Shown here piece after piece: positions 1 through 10,927 of a DNA stretch of 64,000 nt. Position 1 is the stretch's first letter; each line of letters opens with the position of its first letter. The DNA lies in NCBI RefSeq assembly GCF_021295315.1, contig NZ_JAIMJA010000008.1, positions 62,001 to 126,000 of the forward strand, written 5' to 3'. Under the pieces are notes generated by a model that saw only the letters and a program-made list of their open reading frames with translations, ran no database searches and was not told the origin of the DNA. The stretch is from Motilimonas cestriensis. GTDB taxonomy: Bacteria > Pseudomonadota > Gammaproteobacteria > Enterobacterales > CBDFNC01. Both the position numbers and the translations under genes were made by a program.

Positions 1-1715
<1,715 letters not shown>

Positions 1716-1765
1716 ACTGCTTACTGGTCTATGTGTGTTAGCTCTATACCTTTCTGAATAAAATC

Positions 1766-1792
1766 AAGGTGCTGAATTATCAGCACCTTTTT
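1766..1792 (+). terminator. Rho-independent terminator of the amino-sugar operon
   Basis: A 10-bp perfect stem (AAGGTGCTGA pairing with TCAGCACCTT) with a 4-nt loop runs into a T tract, about 50 bases after the aldolase stop. Confidence 0.9.
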
Positions 1793-1798
1793 ATTTAA

Positions 1799-1930
1799 AT
1801 TAACCCGAATCTTGGATAAGCTAAATAGTATGCTTTCCTGCAAAAACGCTGTGAATATGTCCCTATAAGCTTTGCGTTTTCATCCCTGAAAACGAAATTT
1901 TGCTGTAAAACATACTTTATCTTGCTGCGT
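1799..1930. repeat. MITE-like palindromic repeat, copy 1
   Basis: The core at 1827-1916 begins AGTATG and ends CATACT, with about 20 bp of imperfect terminal inverted repeat. It contains CGCTGTGAATATGTCCC and GCGTTTTCATCC, both also present in the copy at 13937-14027. No coding capacity was seen. It is non-autonomous, and no transposase was found in the window. Confidence 0.75.
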
Positions 1931-1955
1931 TAGGCTTAAACAGAGCTGAGGTTAA

Positions 1956-2010
1956 ATTAACCCGAGTTCTGGTTAAGCGAAATAGTATGTTTCCCGTGCA
2001 AACATTGCTG
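1956..2010. repeat. Partial left arm of the same MITE-like repeat
   Basis: This segment repeats the left flank and arm of copy 1: TTAACCCGA, then TGG-TAAG, then AAATAGTATG. It stops where the core would begin, so it reads as a fragment lying beside the full copy. Confidence 0.6.
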
Positions 2011-2022
2011 TTAGAGTTGGTG

Positions 2023-2913
2023 TTACTTCTTCCACCAGACATTAATCAGTGCGCCCAGCATAATAAAGCCACCGCCAATCCAGCTCCAAATCGACGGCAG
2101 TTCGCTGAACAAAAACCAACCTAACAACATTGAAAACAGCACTTGGATATATGAATAAGCGGTCGCTTTACTGGCCGATTCTGACTGCATCGCCTTGGTT
2201 AAGCCAATTTGTCCCACTTGAGTAAAAATACCGACAAACAGCAATAACACTAACGCTTCAGGTGGCGGAATGACAAAATCATCGCCCAATAGCACCAGTG
2301 ATAGCGGCAAGGCAATCAGCGGGAAGTAAAAAATGATCACAGAGCTATCTTCTAAGCGGCTGAGCTTTCGTACTATCACATAAGCAATAGCGCTACCAAA
2401 AGCGCCAAGTAGGGCAACGCCGATACTAAACCAAGGTAAGCCTGCGGCAGGATCAAGGCCAAGGCCGGGGCTGATTATAATGCCAAGACCTAGTAAGCTG
2501 AATAAGATACACAGCTTGGTGGAGTGTAAAATGGGCTCTTTTAAAAATATCAACGCGAGCACTGCGGTAAACACTGGGTGTAAGTACTGTAATAGAGTCG
2601 CTTCGGCCAGTGGCAGGGTGGTGATGGAATAATAAACACAAATTAGTGCTAGCGCCCCGACGCCACCGCGGGCAAAGAGCCAGCCTTTATTGTTACCCCA
2701 AATCGAGATTTTCTTGCGTCTCACATCACCATAGCTTAATGCCACTGATACCAACGCTCTGGCGGCAACAATTTCTAACACCGGAATGTGATATTGGCTC
2801 ACCAACTTCACACAGGCCGACATCAGTGAAAAGCCAAGTGCAGAAAGCAGCATAAAGCGCACGCTAAGAGGCAGTTGGGTGAAAGTATTCAGTAACATAT
2901 TGGCCATGATCAT
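2023..2913 (-). CDS. EamA/DMT-family membrane transporter
   Basis: A 296-residue, very hydrophobic protein with about ten predicted membrane segments in two similar halves, as in the drug/metabolite transporter (EamA) family. LPLAEATLLQYLHPVFTA in the first half and ASKATAYSYIQVLFSMLLGW in the second are typical half-repeat signatures. It sits in the inner membrane and probably exports a small metabolite; the substrate cannot be told from sequence. The gene is monocistronic. The start is uncertain because no good Shine-Dalgarno sequence precedes ATG 2913, and a second Met lies two codons in. Confidence 0.85.
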   Translation of the reverse strand: MIMANMLLNTFTQLPLSVRFMLLSALGFSLMSACVKLVSQYHIPVLEIVAARALVSVALSYGDVRRKKISIWGNNKGWLFARGGVGALALICVYYSITTLPLAEATLLQYLHPVFTAVLALIFLKEPILHSTKLCILFSLLGLGIIISPGLGLDPAAGLPWFSIGVALLGAFGSAIAYVIVRKLSRLEDSSVIIFYFPLIALPLSLVLLGDDFVIPPPEALVLLLFVGIFTQVGQIGLTKAMQSESASKATAYSYIQVLFSMLLGWFLFSELPSIWSWIGGGFIMLGALINVWWKK

Positions 2914-2947
2914 AAGGAAAGGTCAATATGGTAACAGGCTATAACGC

Positions 2948-2969
2948 AAAAAAGCAGCCAAAGCTGCTT
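2948..2969 (-). terminator. Rho-independent terminator for the NlpC/P60 gene
   Basis: On the minus strand a 7-bp stem (AAGCAGC/GCTGCTT) with a TTTG loop ends in a T run, 25 bases beyond the stop of the NlpC/P60 gene. Confidence 0.85.
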
Positions 2970-2993
2970 CCATCATGCTATAGAGGGGTTTTA

Positions 2994-3476
2994 TCAGCTA
3001 TCAGATTCGGTATCAGCCATGCGAATTATTTTTAAAAATCGTTTTGGATAGCCACTTTTGTAATAATTCGTTTCGGAAACGCCAAAGTGTTTCTTAGATG
3101 ATGAGCTGTGCAAAAACATCAGTTTACCGTCGTCAACTTCGCTGATAATACCAGCATGGCCGGGTTGTCTTATTTTGGCATCCGTTCCGGTAAATACAAT
3201 CAAGTCGCCTACTTGCGCTTCTTCTATCGACACTTCACGGTCAAATAAGGTGTGGTAAGCACGGGTAACGCGAGGAATACTGATATCGAACTTGTTGTAA
3301 ACGTATTTAATGTAACCCGAGCAATCAAAGCCAGAAGGCGTTGCGCCGCCCCAAACATATTCGGTGCCTTTAAACTGGCGAGCAAAGTCAATAATATCGC
3401 TACTTGCATGGACAAAGCTGGTAGGAACGAGTAAAGCAACAATGAGTGGTAATTTCTTCAATGCACTAAATGACAT
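2994..3476 (-). CDS. Secreted NlpC/P60-family cysteine hydrolase
   Basis: The protein has 160 residues from ATG 3476. A longer TTG start at 3524 would put charged and polar sequence before the signal peptide and is less likely. A signal peptide (SALKKLPLIVALLVPTSFVHA) is followed by one NlpC/P60 domain. The catalytic Cys lies in GFDCSGYIKY and the catalytic His in RQPGHAGII; a later LHSSSS segment fits the third active-site region. These enzymes cut peptide crosslinks in murein in the periplasm. The gene stands alone, with its own terminator. Confidence 0.9.
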   Translation of the reverse strand: MSFSALKKLPLIVALLVPTSFVHASSDIIDFARQFKGTEYVWGGATPSGFDCSGYIKYVYNKFDISIPRVTRAYHTLFDREVSIEEAQVGDLIVFTGTDAKIRQPGHAGIISEVDDGKLMFLHSSSSKKHFGVSETNYYKSGYPKRFLKIIRMADTESDS

Positions 3477-3629
3477 AAACAATCCAAACGTTAAAAAATG
3501 AATAATATTCGCGGCTAAAAGCAAGGCAAAAAAAGCGAACTCTGTTTTGAGTCCGCGATTTTAGCAAAAAGTTCATAAAAAACCGATTATTGGTGCAAAA
3601 AGTGCAGTCGTGTTGGCGTTTTATCTGGT

Positions 3630-5177
3630 TTAACTGGCGGTGGCGACTTCAATTTCAGCACGACTTACCAGTGGCTTCGCCGATGTTTTTTGTTGTGTAA
3701 CAGCGGCTTTGTCTCTGCTTGAGGTGGCGTGATAAGGCAGTGCCAATGCTGCAGGATAGTTTCTGTGTACCGCCAGCTCCGTCGCCAATTGAGTAATTTC
3801 AGTCATGCCCAATTGCAGTGTGATTGGAAACTGTGTCTCTCGTGTCCCTTCTAGCTTGAGGTTAGCTAGTTTAAGTTGTACGAGTTTTTCCAATATTTGA
3901 TCCGCAGCAGTGAGCGCAGATGACGCCTTAACAATTTCTGCTCGTGCGTAGTTATGTTGCTCAAACGACACCGCAGCAGCGCGTAAGTCAGCATCGTCGC
4001 CAGGGATTTGCTGAGCACCAAACAACGGCTTACCACCAAATTCGGCTTGGCTGAAACTTGGAATAAACTGAGATAAATGCTCAATTGCTTGTTCGGTGCG
4101 CGAGACCAGTACATCTTGTGGCCAGTGATTAACAATTTTGTTTACCAATGCATTCGGCAACTTGGGTTGTGAGCTGGTGTCATCTGACTGCACTAAACCA
4201 TCTTTAAACAAGGTGATATTTTTGGTCATACCGTGCAGCTGAAAATGGCCATCGCAATAAGGTGTTAACTGCGCCATACCCTTTGGTGTACCGCGCTGAC
4301 CGTGAAATATAACCTCAGGCCAAACCGCGTTGGGCGTTTGCCAGCGGGCTATATAGGCCGCTTTAAATTCAACAATCCGCTGGCGTTTAAATTTCGCCAT
4401 GTCATCCACTTGCCCAGTGCGAAAGCCACAAGCATTAACCAAAAAATCAACTTGATGGGTTTGTTGCCCTTGTTGGTCTTGGGTTTCGATTTGCCAGCCT
4501 TGCTGGTGCTGGCTCACGGATAGCACTTTAGTTTGCGTTAAAACTTGGGCTTGACCTAATTTAGCTAATGACAAGGTCGCTGTCGCGGCAATGCGCAATG
4601 AACTTAAACCATATTCTTGCACTAACACCAGTGGGTATTTTAGTTGCGTCAAGTCCACTTGCTTAGCAATTGGGATCATCCAATCATCGTTAGCGCTTGG
4701 ATACTCAGGTGTGGCCAGTTGCGCTAAACGCTGCATGTCTTCGAACTGATACAAAGTGAAATACTGATCGGGCTCGCCAAGTAATTGGTTGCGCGGATCT
4801 TGTGCAACAATGCGTTTATATTCATCGCGCAATAAATGCAGTCGTGGCATTAGGTCACTTGGCTCACCTGGGTCTTGGGTTGGCACCGCGATGACCGTTG
4901 GTCGCTGATTGACGCAATGAGGGTAGATTCTCAAGGTATTAATGGATTGGTTTAGCAACTTAATACATTGCTCATCGCTGATTTCACGATATAAATTGCC
5001 ACCGGCATGAAGGTGACACATTGGTGGGCCATTCACTAGGCCGTCACCTTGTTCAATCAGTAAGGTTTTTATGCCTTGCTCAGCTAAGCGCAGGGCAATA
5101 GTCGAACCTGCCACACCCGCACCTATAATACCTACGGTTGCTTGGTTAATGTCTTGTTCAGCGATGCTATTAGCCAT
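3630..5177 (-). CDS. FAD-dependent oxidoreductase (DAO/DadA-like)
   Basis: A 515-residue protein with an N-terminal Rossmann FAD-binding motif GIIGAGVAGSTIALRLAEQG (residues about 13-32), then an acidic Glu (LLIEQG) that would bind the ADP ribose, and a later second FAD-contact segment (VDFLVNACGFRTGQ). The overall layout matches FAD-dependent amino-acid-type oxidoreductases, but no substrate signature was recognised. The C-terminal 100 residues (after about 410) look helical and are not typical of DadA. It has no partner gene, and the 348-bp upstream gap separates it from the divergent DUF2339 gene. Function is known only at class level. Confidence 0.75.
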   Translation of the reverse strand: MANSIAEQDINQATVGIIGAGVAGSTIALRLAEQGIKTLLIEQGDGLVNGPPMCHLHAGGNLYREISDEQCIKLLNQSINTLRIYPHCVNQRPTVIAVPTQDPGEPSDLMPRLHLLRDEYKRIVAQDPRNQLLGEPDQYFTLYQFEDMQRLAQLATPEYPSANDDWMIPIAKQVDLTQLKYPLVLVQEYGLSSLRIAATATLSLAKLGQAQVLTQTKVLSVSQHQQGWQIETQDQQGQQTHQVDFLVNACGFRTGQVDDMAKFKRQRIVEFKAAYIARWQTPNAVWPEVIFHGQRGTPKGMAQLTPYCDGHFQLHGMTKNITLFKDGLVQSDDTSSQPKLPNALVNKIVNHWPQDVLVSRTEQAIEHLSQFIPSFSQAEFGGKPLFGAQQIPGDDADLRAAAVSFEQHNYARAEIVKASSALTAADQILEKLVQLKLANLKLEGTRETQFPITLQLGMTEITQLATELAVHRNYPAALALPYHATSSRDKAAVTQQKTSAKPLVSRAEIEVATAS

Positions 5178-5525
5178 AGTGAGTATGCTCTTTACCTATA
5201 ATCTATTGGATAAGTCACGGTGCATTGGAGGCTTGGGTATTCTACTGTGCTCCAGCTCACATTGAAATACGTGATGATGATCTATGTGGATCATCTGCCA
5301 CGATAAAAGCCCTTGATGTAAATGAATGCTCCTACTAATCATTGGATTAACTTTGACTTAGGTTAAATTTTACACTGTATTATAAGCGCTTTGTGTTGAT
5401 GTAATGTTGATTTAATAGTTATTATGCGCCATTCATTCTCTCTTGATAGAGCTATCGGCCATTAAACTAGCCTCAGTTTGGGTTAATTACCTAACTTTGC
5501 AAGTGTTGGCCGAGTAAGGTAAGCA
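5178..5525. other. Divergent intergenic region with a short inverted repeat
   Basis: No gene is visible in these 348 bp between two divergently transcribed genes. A 7-bp perfect inverted repeat, GATGATC-N6-GATCATC, lies at 5276-5295 and could be a regulator site. TAAGGT at 5515-5520 serves as the Shine-Dalgarno sequence for the TTG start at 5526. Confidence 0.4.
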
Positions 5526-8500
5526 TTGAAGCATTTAATCACGGCGTTAGAAAACGAGCTGCAAGCCTTGCGGCACAATCAAATTAATTTAGCTGATCGT
5601 ATCAATCAGGCTGAAACCGAACTCACTAAAATTAAAGCAGAGATGGCAAAAGCGCCCCCTGAGCTGAGTTCCTCTGCAGCGTCTTCAGCGCATAAGTCTT
5701 CAGCCCATAAAGAGTTGGCTCCTGATCCATTATCATCAACGCCAGCCACTAATGCTCACGCAACAGGCGTCAAGCCATCAGAGATTGGCAGCAGCAACTT
5801 GCCTACTTATGATGAAACCGAGCATGTTACGCCGCAACAAGTGGCAGCGATGACCGCTAAGGGCGCCGAGGTTAAGGTTGCGTCTCAGCCAAGTCATACT
5901 AGCTCAGTTAATACCAGTGAGCAGGCAAGACAAGCTGAGCAAGACCAAGCGGAGCAAGATGCGATATTAGCACGATTGGTTGCGCGTAAGGAGCAAGTTG
6001 AGCGTAGCGCCGCGGTGAAGTCTGCGGATGTCGAGTCAAAATCAGTCATTCCAGCTTCAGTTCGCAAAGAATCGCTAACCGAGCCTAACGATAGCGCGGT
6101 AAAGCCCGCTATCAAACCTGTGAGACAAGCGCCTGTTCACCAAGAGCCTGTAGCTCAGCCTCACACTTTATCAGAGCAATCAGCCAGCCAAGAGCAAGCA
6201 GCCCGACTTGCTCCAAAGCCCACTAGGTTAGCGGCAAGCGATAACGCTGCTGAGGCTGTCACTAAAGCTGCGGAATCATTGCCACGCAGCATGCATAAAA
6301 ATGCCATGGAGCAAGCCAGTCATGAATGGCTTGGCTCGCTATTGGGGCCGATTGCGAAAGTATCGCGACAGCTAAAAAGTTTTTATGCGCATTATCAGCA
6401 GCGCGGCCTAGGCCCGGTGTTTCTAATGACCTTGGCAGGCATTGCCGCGTTAACCTTAGGGTTCGGCTACTTGCTGCAATATTCATGGAATAATGTATTT
6501 AGCGATGGCATGCGTATCGCAGTAGCGGTGCTGTTTGCCAATTCTATTCTTGCTGCAGGCTTATGGGTTTATAAGAAAAAGCCAGATATGTCTGAATATG
6601 GCTCTGGACTCGTCGGTTTGGCTATTATTCTTAATTATCTGTGCGCCTATTTTGCAGGGCCTTATCTTGGGCTGATTAGTCCGTTCACGGCGCTTATTTG
6701 GTTGGCCGTTGTTACGTTAGCGGGTTATGGCTTAGCGCAAAAATTGGAGACTAAAGTCGTTGCTGTTATTGCTTTGCTTGGCGGCGCGTTTTCGCCGTTA
6801 GTGTTTGGCGTTGAGCAGCACTATCCAGCCTTGTATTTACCCTATATTTTATTGCAGGCCATATTCGCTTGGCGGGTTTGTCAGCAACTGCGTTGGCATG
6901 GCTTATTAACCTTGGCCAGCATGACACATATCGCCAGCGCCGAAGCCTTTATTCTGTTCGTGGACTTTCATGCGCAACTTGACAACTGGCAAAGTTTATT
7001 AGCCTTGTTGTGTCTCAACTTGTTGTTTTTACTGTACGCCTTAACGGGGATTGCCAAGCTACGCCAACTGAGAGTTGATCAGCATTTGCTCGGTTTACCG
7101 ATGGCGCAGTTGGCCTTTTTTATTCTAGCTATGCTGCAAGTGGATAGCTGGAGTGGGCAATTACTGGCCCTAAATAGTGTGCTATTTCTTGGCCTATTTG
7201 GTTACTGGCGCAAGCTTGACGAGGTTAAGCATATTTGTCTGGCGTTTGCGGGCGTGCTGGCGGGTTTTGCTGCGTTAATTCTGGTTTCTCATGAGTTTCA
7301 AGGCATTATTTGGTCCCTTGAAGGCGCTTTATTGCTGTGGCTGGGGTTACGTCATCGTTATGGGGTCGTACGTAGTGAAGCTTATGTGCTGCTGTTCATA
7401 GGTTTGCTAAGTACGGCTTATGGTTGCGTCAGTTTACTGCTGACGTCCAACGATGAGGCCGCGCCAATATTTATGATAGGTTCCTTTGCCGTGATGGCAC
7501 CTTGGCTGAACTTTGCTTTTACATTGGCGATTGTTCGCGGATGTGAGCGGTTGCTTCGATTTTATGACAGAGCCAATACGTTAGATATCAGCCAAGGTGA
7601 GCGAGGTGTTACTTGGGGAATGGCAGAGCTGTTGTCATTACTACTGGCGCTGTTTGTTTATTTCAGTTGTTATATTTGGCAGCCTTCTTATTTGATGGTG
7701 GCCTCGGCATTAGTCATTCCTTTATTGCTTTGGCGCACCACACGTCAAGTATTGCCTGTTACAGAAACTTTGTCTTGGCTGGCGTATCTGCCACTGTTGA
7801 TACAAGTGCTATTGAGTGTGCAGCAAGTAGGGAGTTGGCGTTTTATCGAGCAAGATTTACTGGGCCAGCTCGCGCGCATCAGTTTGTTTACCTTAATGTG
7901 GTTAACCTATCGGGTGTATTGTCGCTATTTGCCAAGCTCAGCGTTATTGCCTATTGCGCGAGGGGTAAACTTAATTGTTTATCTGGCTATACCTGCTTAC
8001 ATCACCATTAAAGTGGGCAAGGTGGCGCTCGAATGGGTTGCCTTGGCGGCATGGGCGAGTGCTGCGCTGGCATTAACGTTAGATTATTGGCGCAAAGCTA
8101 AAGCGTTGCGCATTGAAGCTGTCTTACTCTTGGCGCTGGCCGTGTTGCTCTCGCTGGCTCAAGGGATTGCGTTCGACTTATGGCAAGGTTGGGCAGGCTT
8201 GTTGATTGGCGCATTAGTCTGTGTTGCGATTGTGCAAAATATAGGGCAATGCCGCGCAAGATTACGTGTGCTCGCGCCACTTAAACCGCTCAATATTGTG
8301 CCCCCTTACTATTTTACCTTAGTGCTCGCTGCAGCATTTTATTATGTTTGTCAGTGGCCTGAATATATTGCGATATCTAGCTGGATCGCGGTGTTTATCA
8401 CCTTAGCGCTGCATGCTTGGTTGCGTGAGTTGTTGCTGCGCCGTGTTGCTTTGGGATTTATCGCGATTGGTTTACTCAGTGCGTCACTGAGTTTGTGGGC

Positions 8501-9974
8501 ACACCAATGGCAAGGCGCAGCAGGGTTAGTGATGGCTAGCTTACTGTTTACTACACTGCGCTATTATCAACGGCCGTTGCGTTTATGGTTAAAGCGCTAC
8601 CCACCGTTTCATCGGGCGCGTTTGGCCAGCGTTTATTATTTTGCATTGTTAGTGGTTATTTTAATGGTGTGGGGCGTGACGCTGCCGCAATGGTCTGCCT
8701 TGATCTTTTGGGCCGGGGCAGCATTGGCCTTATTACTACACTGGCCGATGCGACATGTGCTGTTTCGTTACCAGCTAATTGGACTGGTTTGGCTCGCAAA
8801 CATTGCCATGGTGATGAGTTTGTTTGACGGTAACGCTAATGGCTGGTGGGCACTTGGCTTGAGTGCGCTGGTGTTTAGCGCCTTACGAGCAAGATTGACC
8901 CATTGGCGCGGTTGGTTGTTTGCGCATCAACCACTCACCTTGTTAAGAAAAAGCGTGCCTTATTACTTCGCGTTATTGGTTGCCATTAGTGTGTATGTGG
9001 CAACCAAAGTGCCAGATGTGCTTTGGCTTAGCTTATGGGGTTGTGCGTTATTTGCCTTTTTGCTGCACCTACCAATCCGTCACCTATTATTACGTAGCTT
9101 AGGCATGTTGCTGGCATTGATTGCGAGTGCGTTTAATTTTTCTTTAGTCTTTATGGGGCACTTTAATGGTGTGCTGGGATTAGCTATTGGACTGGCAGCG
9201 GTAATTGTTTACAGCTATTGCTACTCTAGTCGACAGTGTTACCTGCGGCGGTTCAAGCCGCTAGCGATAGTTTATCCATTAAAGCCTTATTATATGGCGC
9301 TAGCAGGATTAGCGCTGACTTACTATTTTAGCCATTGGATGGCGCTTGCGGTATTAGTGGCTGCGAGTTGTCTTGTGCTTGATTTAAGTCGTTGGCCTTT
9401 ACACGCTACCATCCGGGGCAGTTGGCGTTTGGCTCTTGCTGTTATTGTCGCGGCAATGGCGTTGTTGATCGGCTTACAAGCATTCGCCTTGTTTGGTGTG
9501 AGAGATAATTTATTAAGCTATGCGGCCTTTGATGTACTGGGCTTGTTAGGGTTGGGCTGGTTGCTATTTTATACGCCATTCAAACGTTTGCTGAGACCAC
9601 GTTATTTGAGTTGGTTATTACTTTGGCATGGGCTTTTTATTGCGAGCTACCTACTAACGGGTTACGGCTTTGGCACAGAAGTATTTGCGCCATTTAGCTC
9701 GGTTGCCCTTGTGGTACATGGCTGTTGGTTGATGATGTTGAGCTTACATCCACAACGGCAGCGCTTAATTAAACTGGCCAGTGCGCTGTTTGCCTTTGTT
9801 TTCATCAAGGTGATCTTCTGGGACATGGCTGGGTTCGCCTTGGTACAAAAAGTGGTGGCCTTTATGGCGATTGGCGGTGTCCTGTTGTTAGTCTCTTATT
9901 TTTACCTCAAGCAGAAGAATAAGCAGTTAGCTGATAAGTCTAGCGCTGAGTCGTTGTCGGAGGTCGAAAGCTAA
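5526..9974 (+). CDS. Giant DUF2339-family multi-pass membrane protein
   Basis: The protein has 1482 residues. Residues 1-45 form a coiled coil (ENELQALRHNQINLADRINQ), followed by a long low-complexity region rich in Ala, Ser, Gln and Pro to about residue 270. From about 295 onward come several dozen hydrophobic segments typical of DUF2339 (first one GPVFLMTLAGIAALTLGFGY). Family members have no assigned biochemical role. The start is TTG with TAAGGT six bases upstream. Repeating motifs such as PYYFxLxxA at several places suggest internal duplication of a membrane unit. It is monocistronic with a strong terminator downstream. An inner-membrane location is inferred. Confidence 0.8.
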   Translation: MKHLITALENELQALRHNQINLADRINQAETELTKIKAEMAKAPPELSSSAASSAHKSSAHKELAPDPLSSTPATNAHATGVKPSEIGSSNLPTYDETEHVTPQQVAAMTAKGAEVKVASQPSHTSSVNTSEQARQAEQDQAEQDAILARLVARKEQVERSAAVKSADVESKSVIPASVRKESLTEPNDSAVKPAIKPVRQAPVHQEPVAQPHTLSEQSASQEQAARLAPKPTRLAASDNAAEAVTKAAESLPRSMHKNAMEQASHEWLGSLLGPIAKVSRQLKSFYAHYQQRGLGPVFLMTLAGIAALTLGFGYLLQYSWNNVFSDGMRIAVAVLFANSILAAGLWVYKKKPDMSEYGSGLVGLAIILNYLCAYFAGPYLGLISPFTALIWLAVVTLAGYGLAQKLETKVVAVIALLGGAFSPLVFGVEQHYPALYLPYILLQAIFAWRVCQQLRWHGLLTLASMTHIASAEAFILFVDFHAQLDNWQSLLALLCLNLLFLLYALTGIAKLRQLRVDQHLLGLPMAQLAFFILAMLQVDSWSGQLLALNSVLFLGLFGYWRKLDEVKHICLAFAGVLAGFAALILVSHEFQGIIWSLEGALLLWLGLRHRYGVVRSEAYVLLFIGLLSTAYGCVSLLLTSNDEAAPIFMIGSFAVMAPWLNFAFTLAIVRGCERLLRFYDRANTLDISQGERGVTWGMAELLSLLLALFVYFSCYIWQPSYLMVASALVIPLLLWRTTRQVLPVTETLSWLAYLPLLIQVLLSVQQVGSWRFIEQDLLGQLARISLFTLMWLTYRVYCRYLPSSALLPIARGVNLIVYLAIPAYITIKVGKVALEWVALAAWASAALALTLDYWRKAKALRIEAVLLLALAVLLSLAQGIAFDLWQGWAGLLIGALVCVAIVQNIGQCRARLRVLAPLKPLNIVPPYYFTLVLAAAFYYVCQWPEYIAISSWIAVFITLALHAWLRELLLRRVALGFIAIGLLSASLSLWAHQWQGAAGLVMASLLFTTLRYYQRPLRLWLKRYPPFHRARLASVYYFALLVVILMVWGVTLPQWSALIFWAGAALALLLHWPMRHVLFRYQLIGLVWLANIAMVMSLFDGNANGWWALGLSALVFSALRARLTHWRGWLFAHQPLTLLRKSVPYYFALLVAISVYVATKVPDVLWLSLWGCALFAFLLHLPIRHLLLRSLGMLLALIASAFNFSLVFMGHFNGVLGLAIGLAAVIVYSYCYSSRQCYLRRFKPLAIVYPLKPYYMALAGLALTYYFSHWMALAVLVAASCLVLDLSRWPLHATIRGSWRLALAVIVAAMALLIGLQAFALFGVRDNLLSYAAFDVLGLLGLGWLLFYTPFKRLLRPRYLSWLLLWHGLFIASYLLTGYGFGTEVFAPFSSVALVVHGCWLMMLSLHPQRQRLIKLASALFAFVFIKVIFWDMAGFALVQKVVAFMAIGGVLLLVSYFYLKQKNKQLADKSSAESLSEVES

Positions 9975-10014
9975 TCGTAGTTTGAAGTGACTTGGCAATC
10001 GACCTTGTTCAGAG

Positions 10015-10036
10015 AAGCCGCTATTGCGGCTTTTTT
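10015..10036 (+). terminator. Rho-independent terminator after the DUF2339 gene
   Basis: AAGCCGC-TATT-GCGGCTT stem followed by a T run, 40 bases past the stop codon. Confidence 0.9.
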
Positions 10037-10099
10037 GTTTATTTTTTAGCCATGTTTTTTGTTAGAATCAGCTGCGGCAAATTGTCATTGAATAATTAA

Positions 10100-10116
10100 A
10101 TGATATTAATTATCAT
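10100..10116. promoter_or_regulatory. Putative Fur box controlling the TonB2 operon
   Basis: ATGATATTAATTATCAT is an inverted repeat (ATGATA-N5-TATCAT) close to the Fur consensus. It lies 40 bp before the first gene of a TonB energy-transduction cluster, a class of operon normally repressed by Fur with iron. Its overlap with the ATG at 10100 argues against that ATG being the real start. Confidence 0.7.
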
Positions 10117-10156
10117 ACGCGAATTGTTATCATCCATTTTGCTGGTAGAGGTTGTT

Positions 10157-10927
10157 TTGTTCCCCAATCGTTTTCTTTCTGCGTTGCTGGTGGTCAGTAG
10201 TGCTAGCTTGTTTTCGACAGCTGCACTGGCCGCAAGTGTGACTCAAGTTCAACAACAAGCCCTCAACGACCAGCAGCAAGCTCGTCAATCTCAGCACACT
10301 ATCGATCAGCTTGATGATAATAAACTTGCGATTATTCAAAAGGTAAAGCAGCTGCAAGCCGAGGCCGAACAACTTGAGCAATACAATGTTTACTTGACTG
10401 AGTTGGTGCAAGATCAAGCCAGCGAAGTGGCTTCATACCAGCAGCAAATTATTGATGTTAAAGAAACGCGCCAAGGGTTAGTGCCGTTAATGGTAAAAAT
10501 GCTGGATAACCTTGCACAGTTTGTGGCGTTGGATGCCCCGTTTTTGCTGGATGAGCGCCAGCAGCGCATCAGTCAGCTGCAACAAATGATGAACAAGGCT
10601 GATATTTCTGAAGCAGAAAAATACCGTCGCATTTTAACTGCCTACCAAATTGAAGCGGAATATGGCAGTAAAATGGGCGAATACCAAGGCGAGTTAGCCT
10701 TAGATGGCACCACCCGCACGGTGCAGTATTTCTACCTTGGCCGTGTCGCGTTTGTTGCCTTATCCCTTGATGGCAAAGCCGTGTGGTCCTGGGATCGAAA
10801 TCAGCAACAATGGCTAAGTGTCGATAACGCCTACGCCCAAGATGTCAAACAAGCCATCGCCATCGCCAAAAAAACCGAGATACCTAACTTGATTAAACTG
10901 CCGTTGATCGCGGAGGTATCACAATGA
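10157..10927 (+). CDS. TonB2-system periplasmic DUF3450 protein
   Basis: The protein has 256 residues from TTG 10157, which has AGAGG at 10147-10151. An in-frame ATG at 10100 exists but lies inside the Fur box and would add residues ahead of the signal peptide. The signal sequence (FLSALLVVSSASLFSTAALA) is followed by a long coiled coil (residues about 35-110) and a C-terminal globular part. DUF3450 proteins open the TonB2 clusters of Vibrio and Shewanella relatives. It overlaps the following ttpC-type gene by 4 bp. A structural or regulatory role at the ExbB complex is inferred, not shown. Confidence 0.85.
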   Translation: MFPNRFLSALLVVSSASLFSTAALAASVTQVQQQALNDQQQARQSQHTIDQLDDNKLAIIQKVKQLQAEAEQLEQYNVYLTELVQDQASEVASYQQQIIDVKETRQGLVPLMVKMLDNLAQFVALDAPFLLDERQQRISQLQQMMNKADISEAEKYRRILTAYQIEAEYGSKMGEYQGELALDGTTRTVQYFYLGRVAFVALSLDGKAVWSWDRNQQQWLSVDNAYAQDVKQAIAIAKKTEIPNLIKLPLIAEVSQ

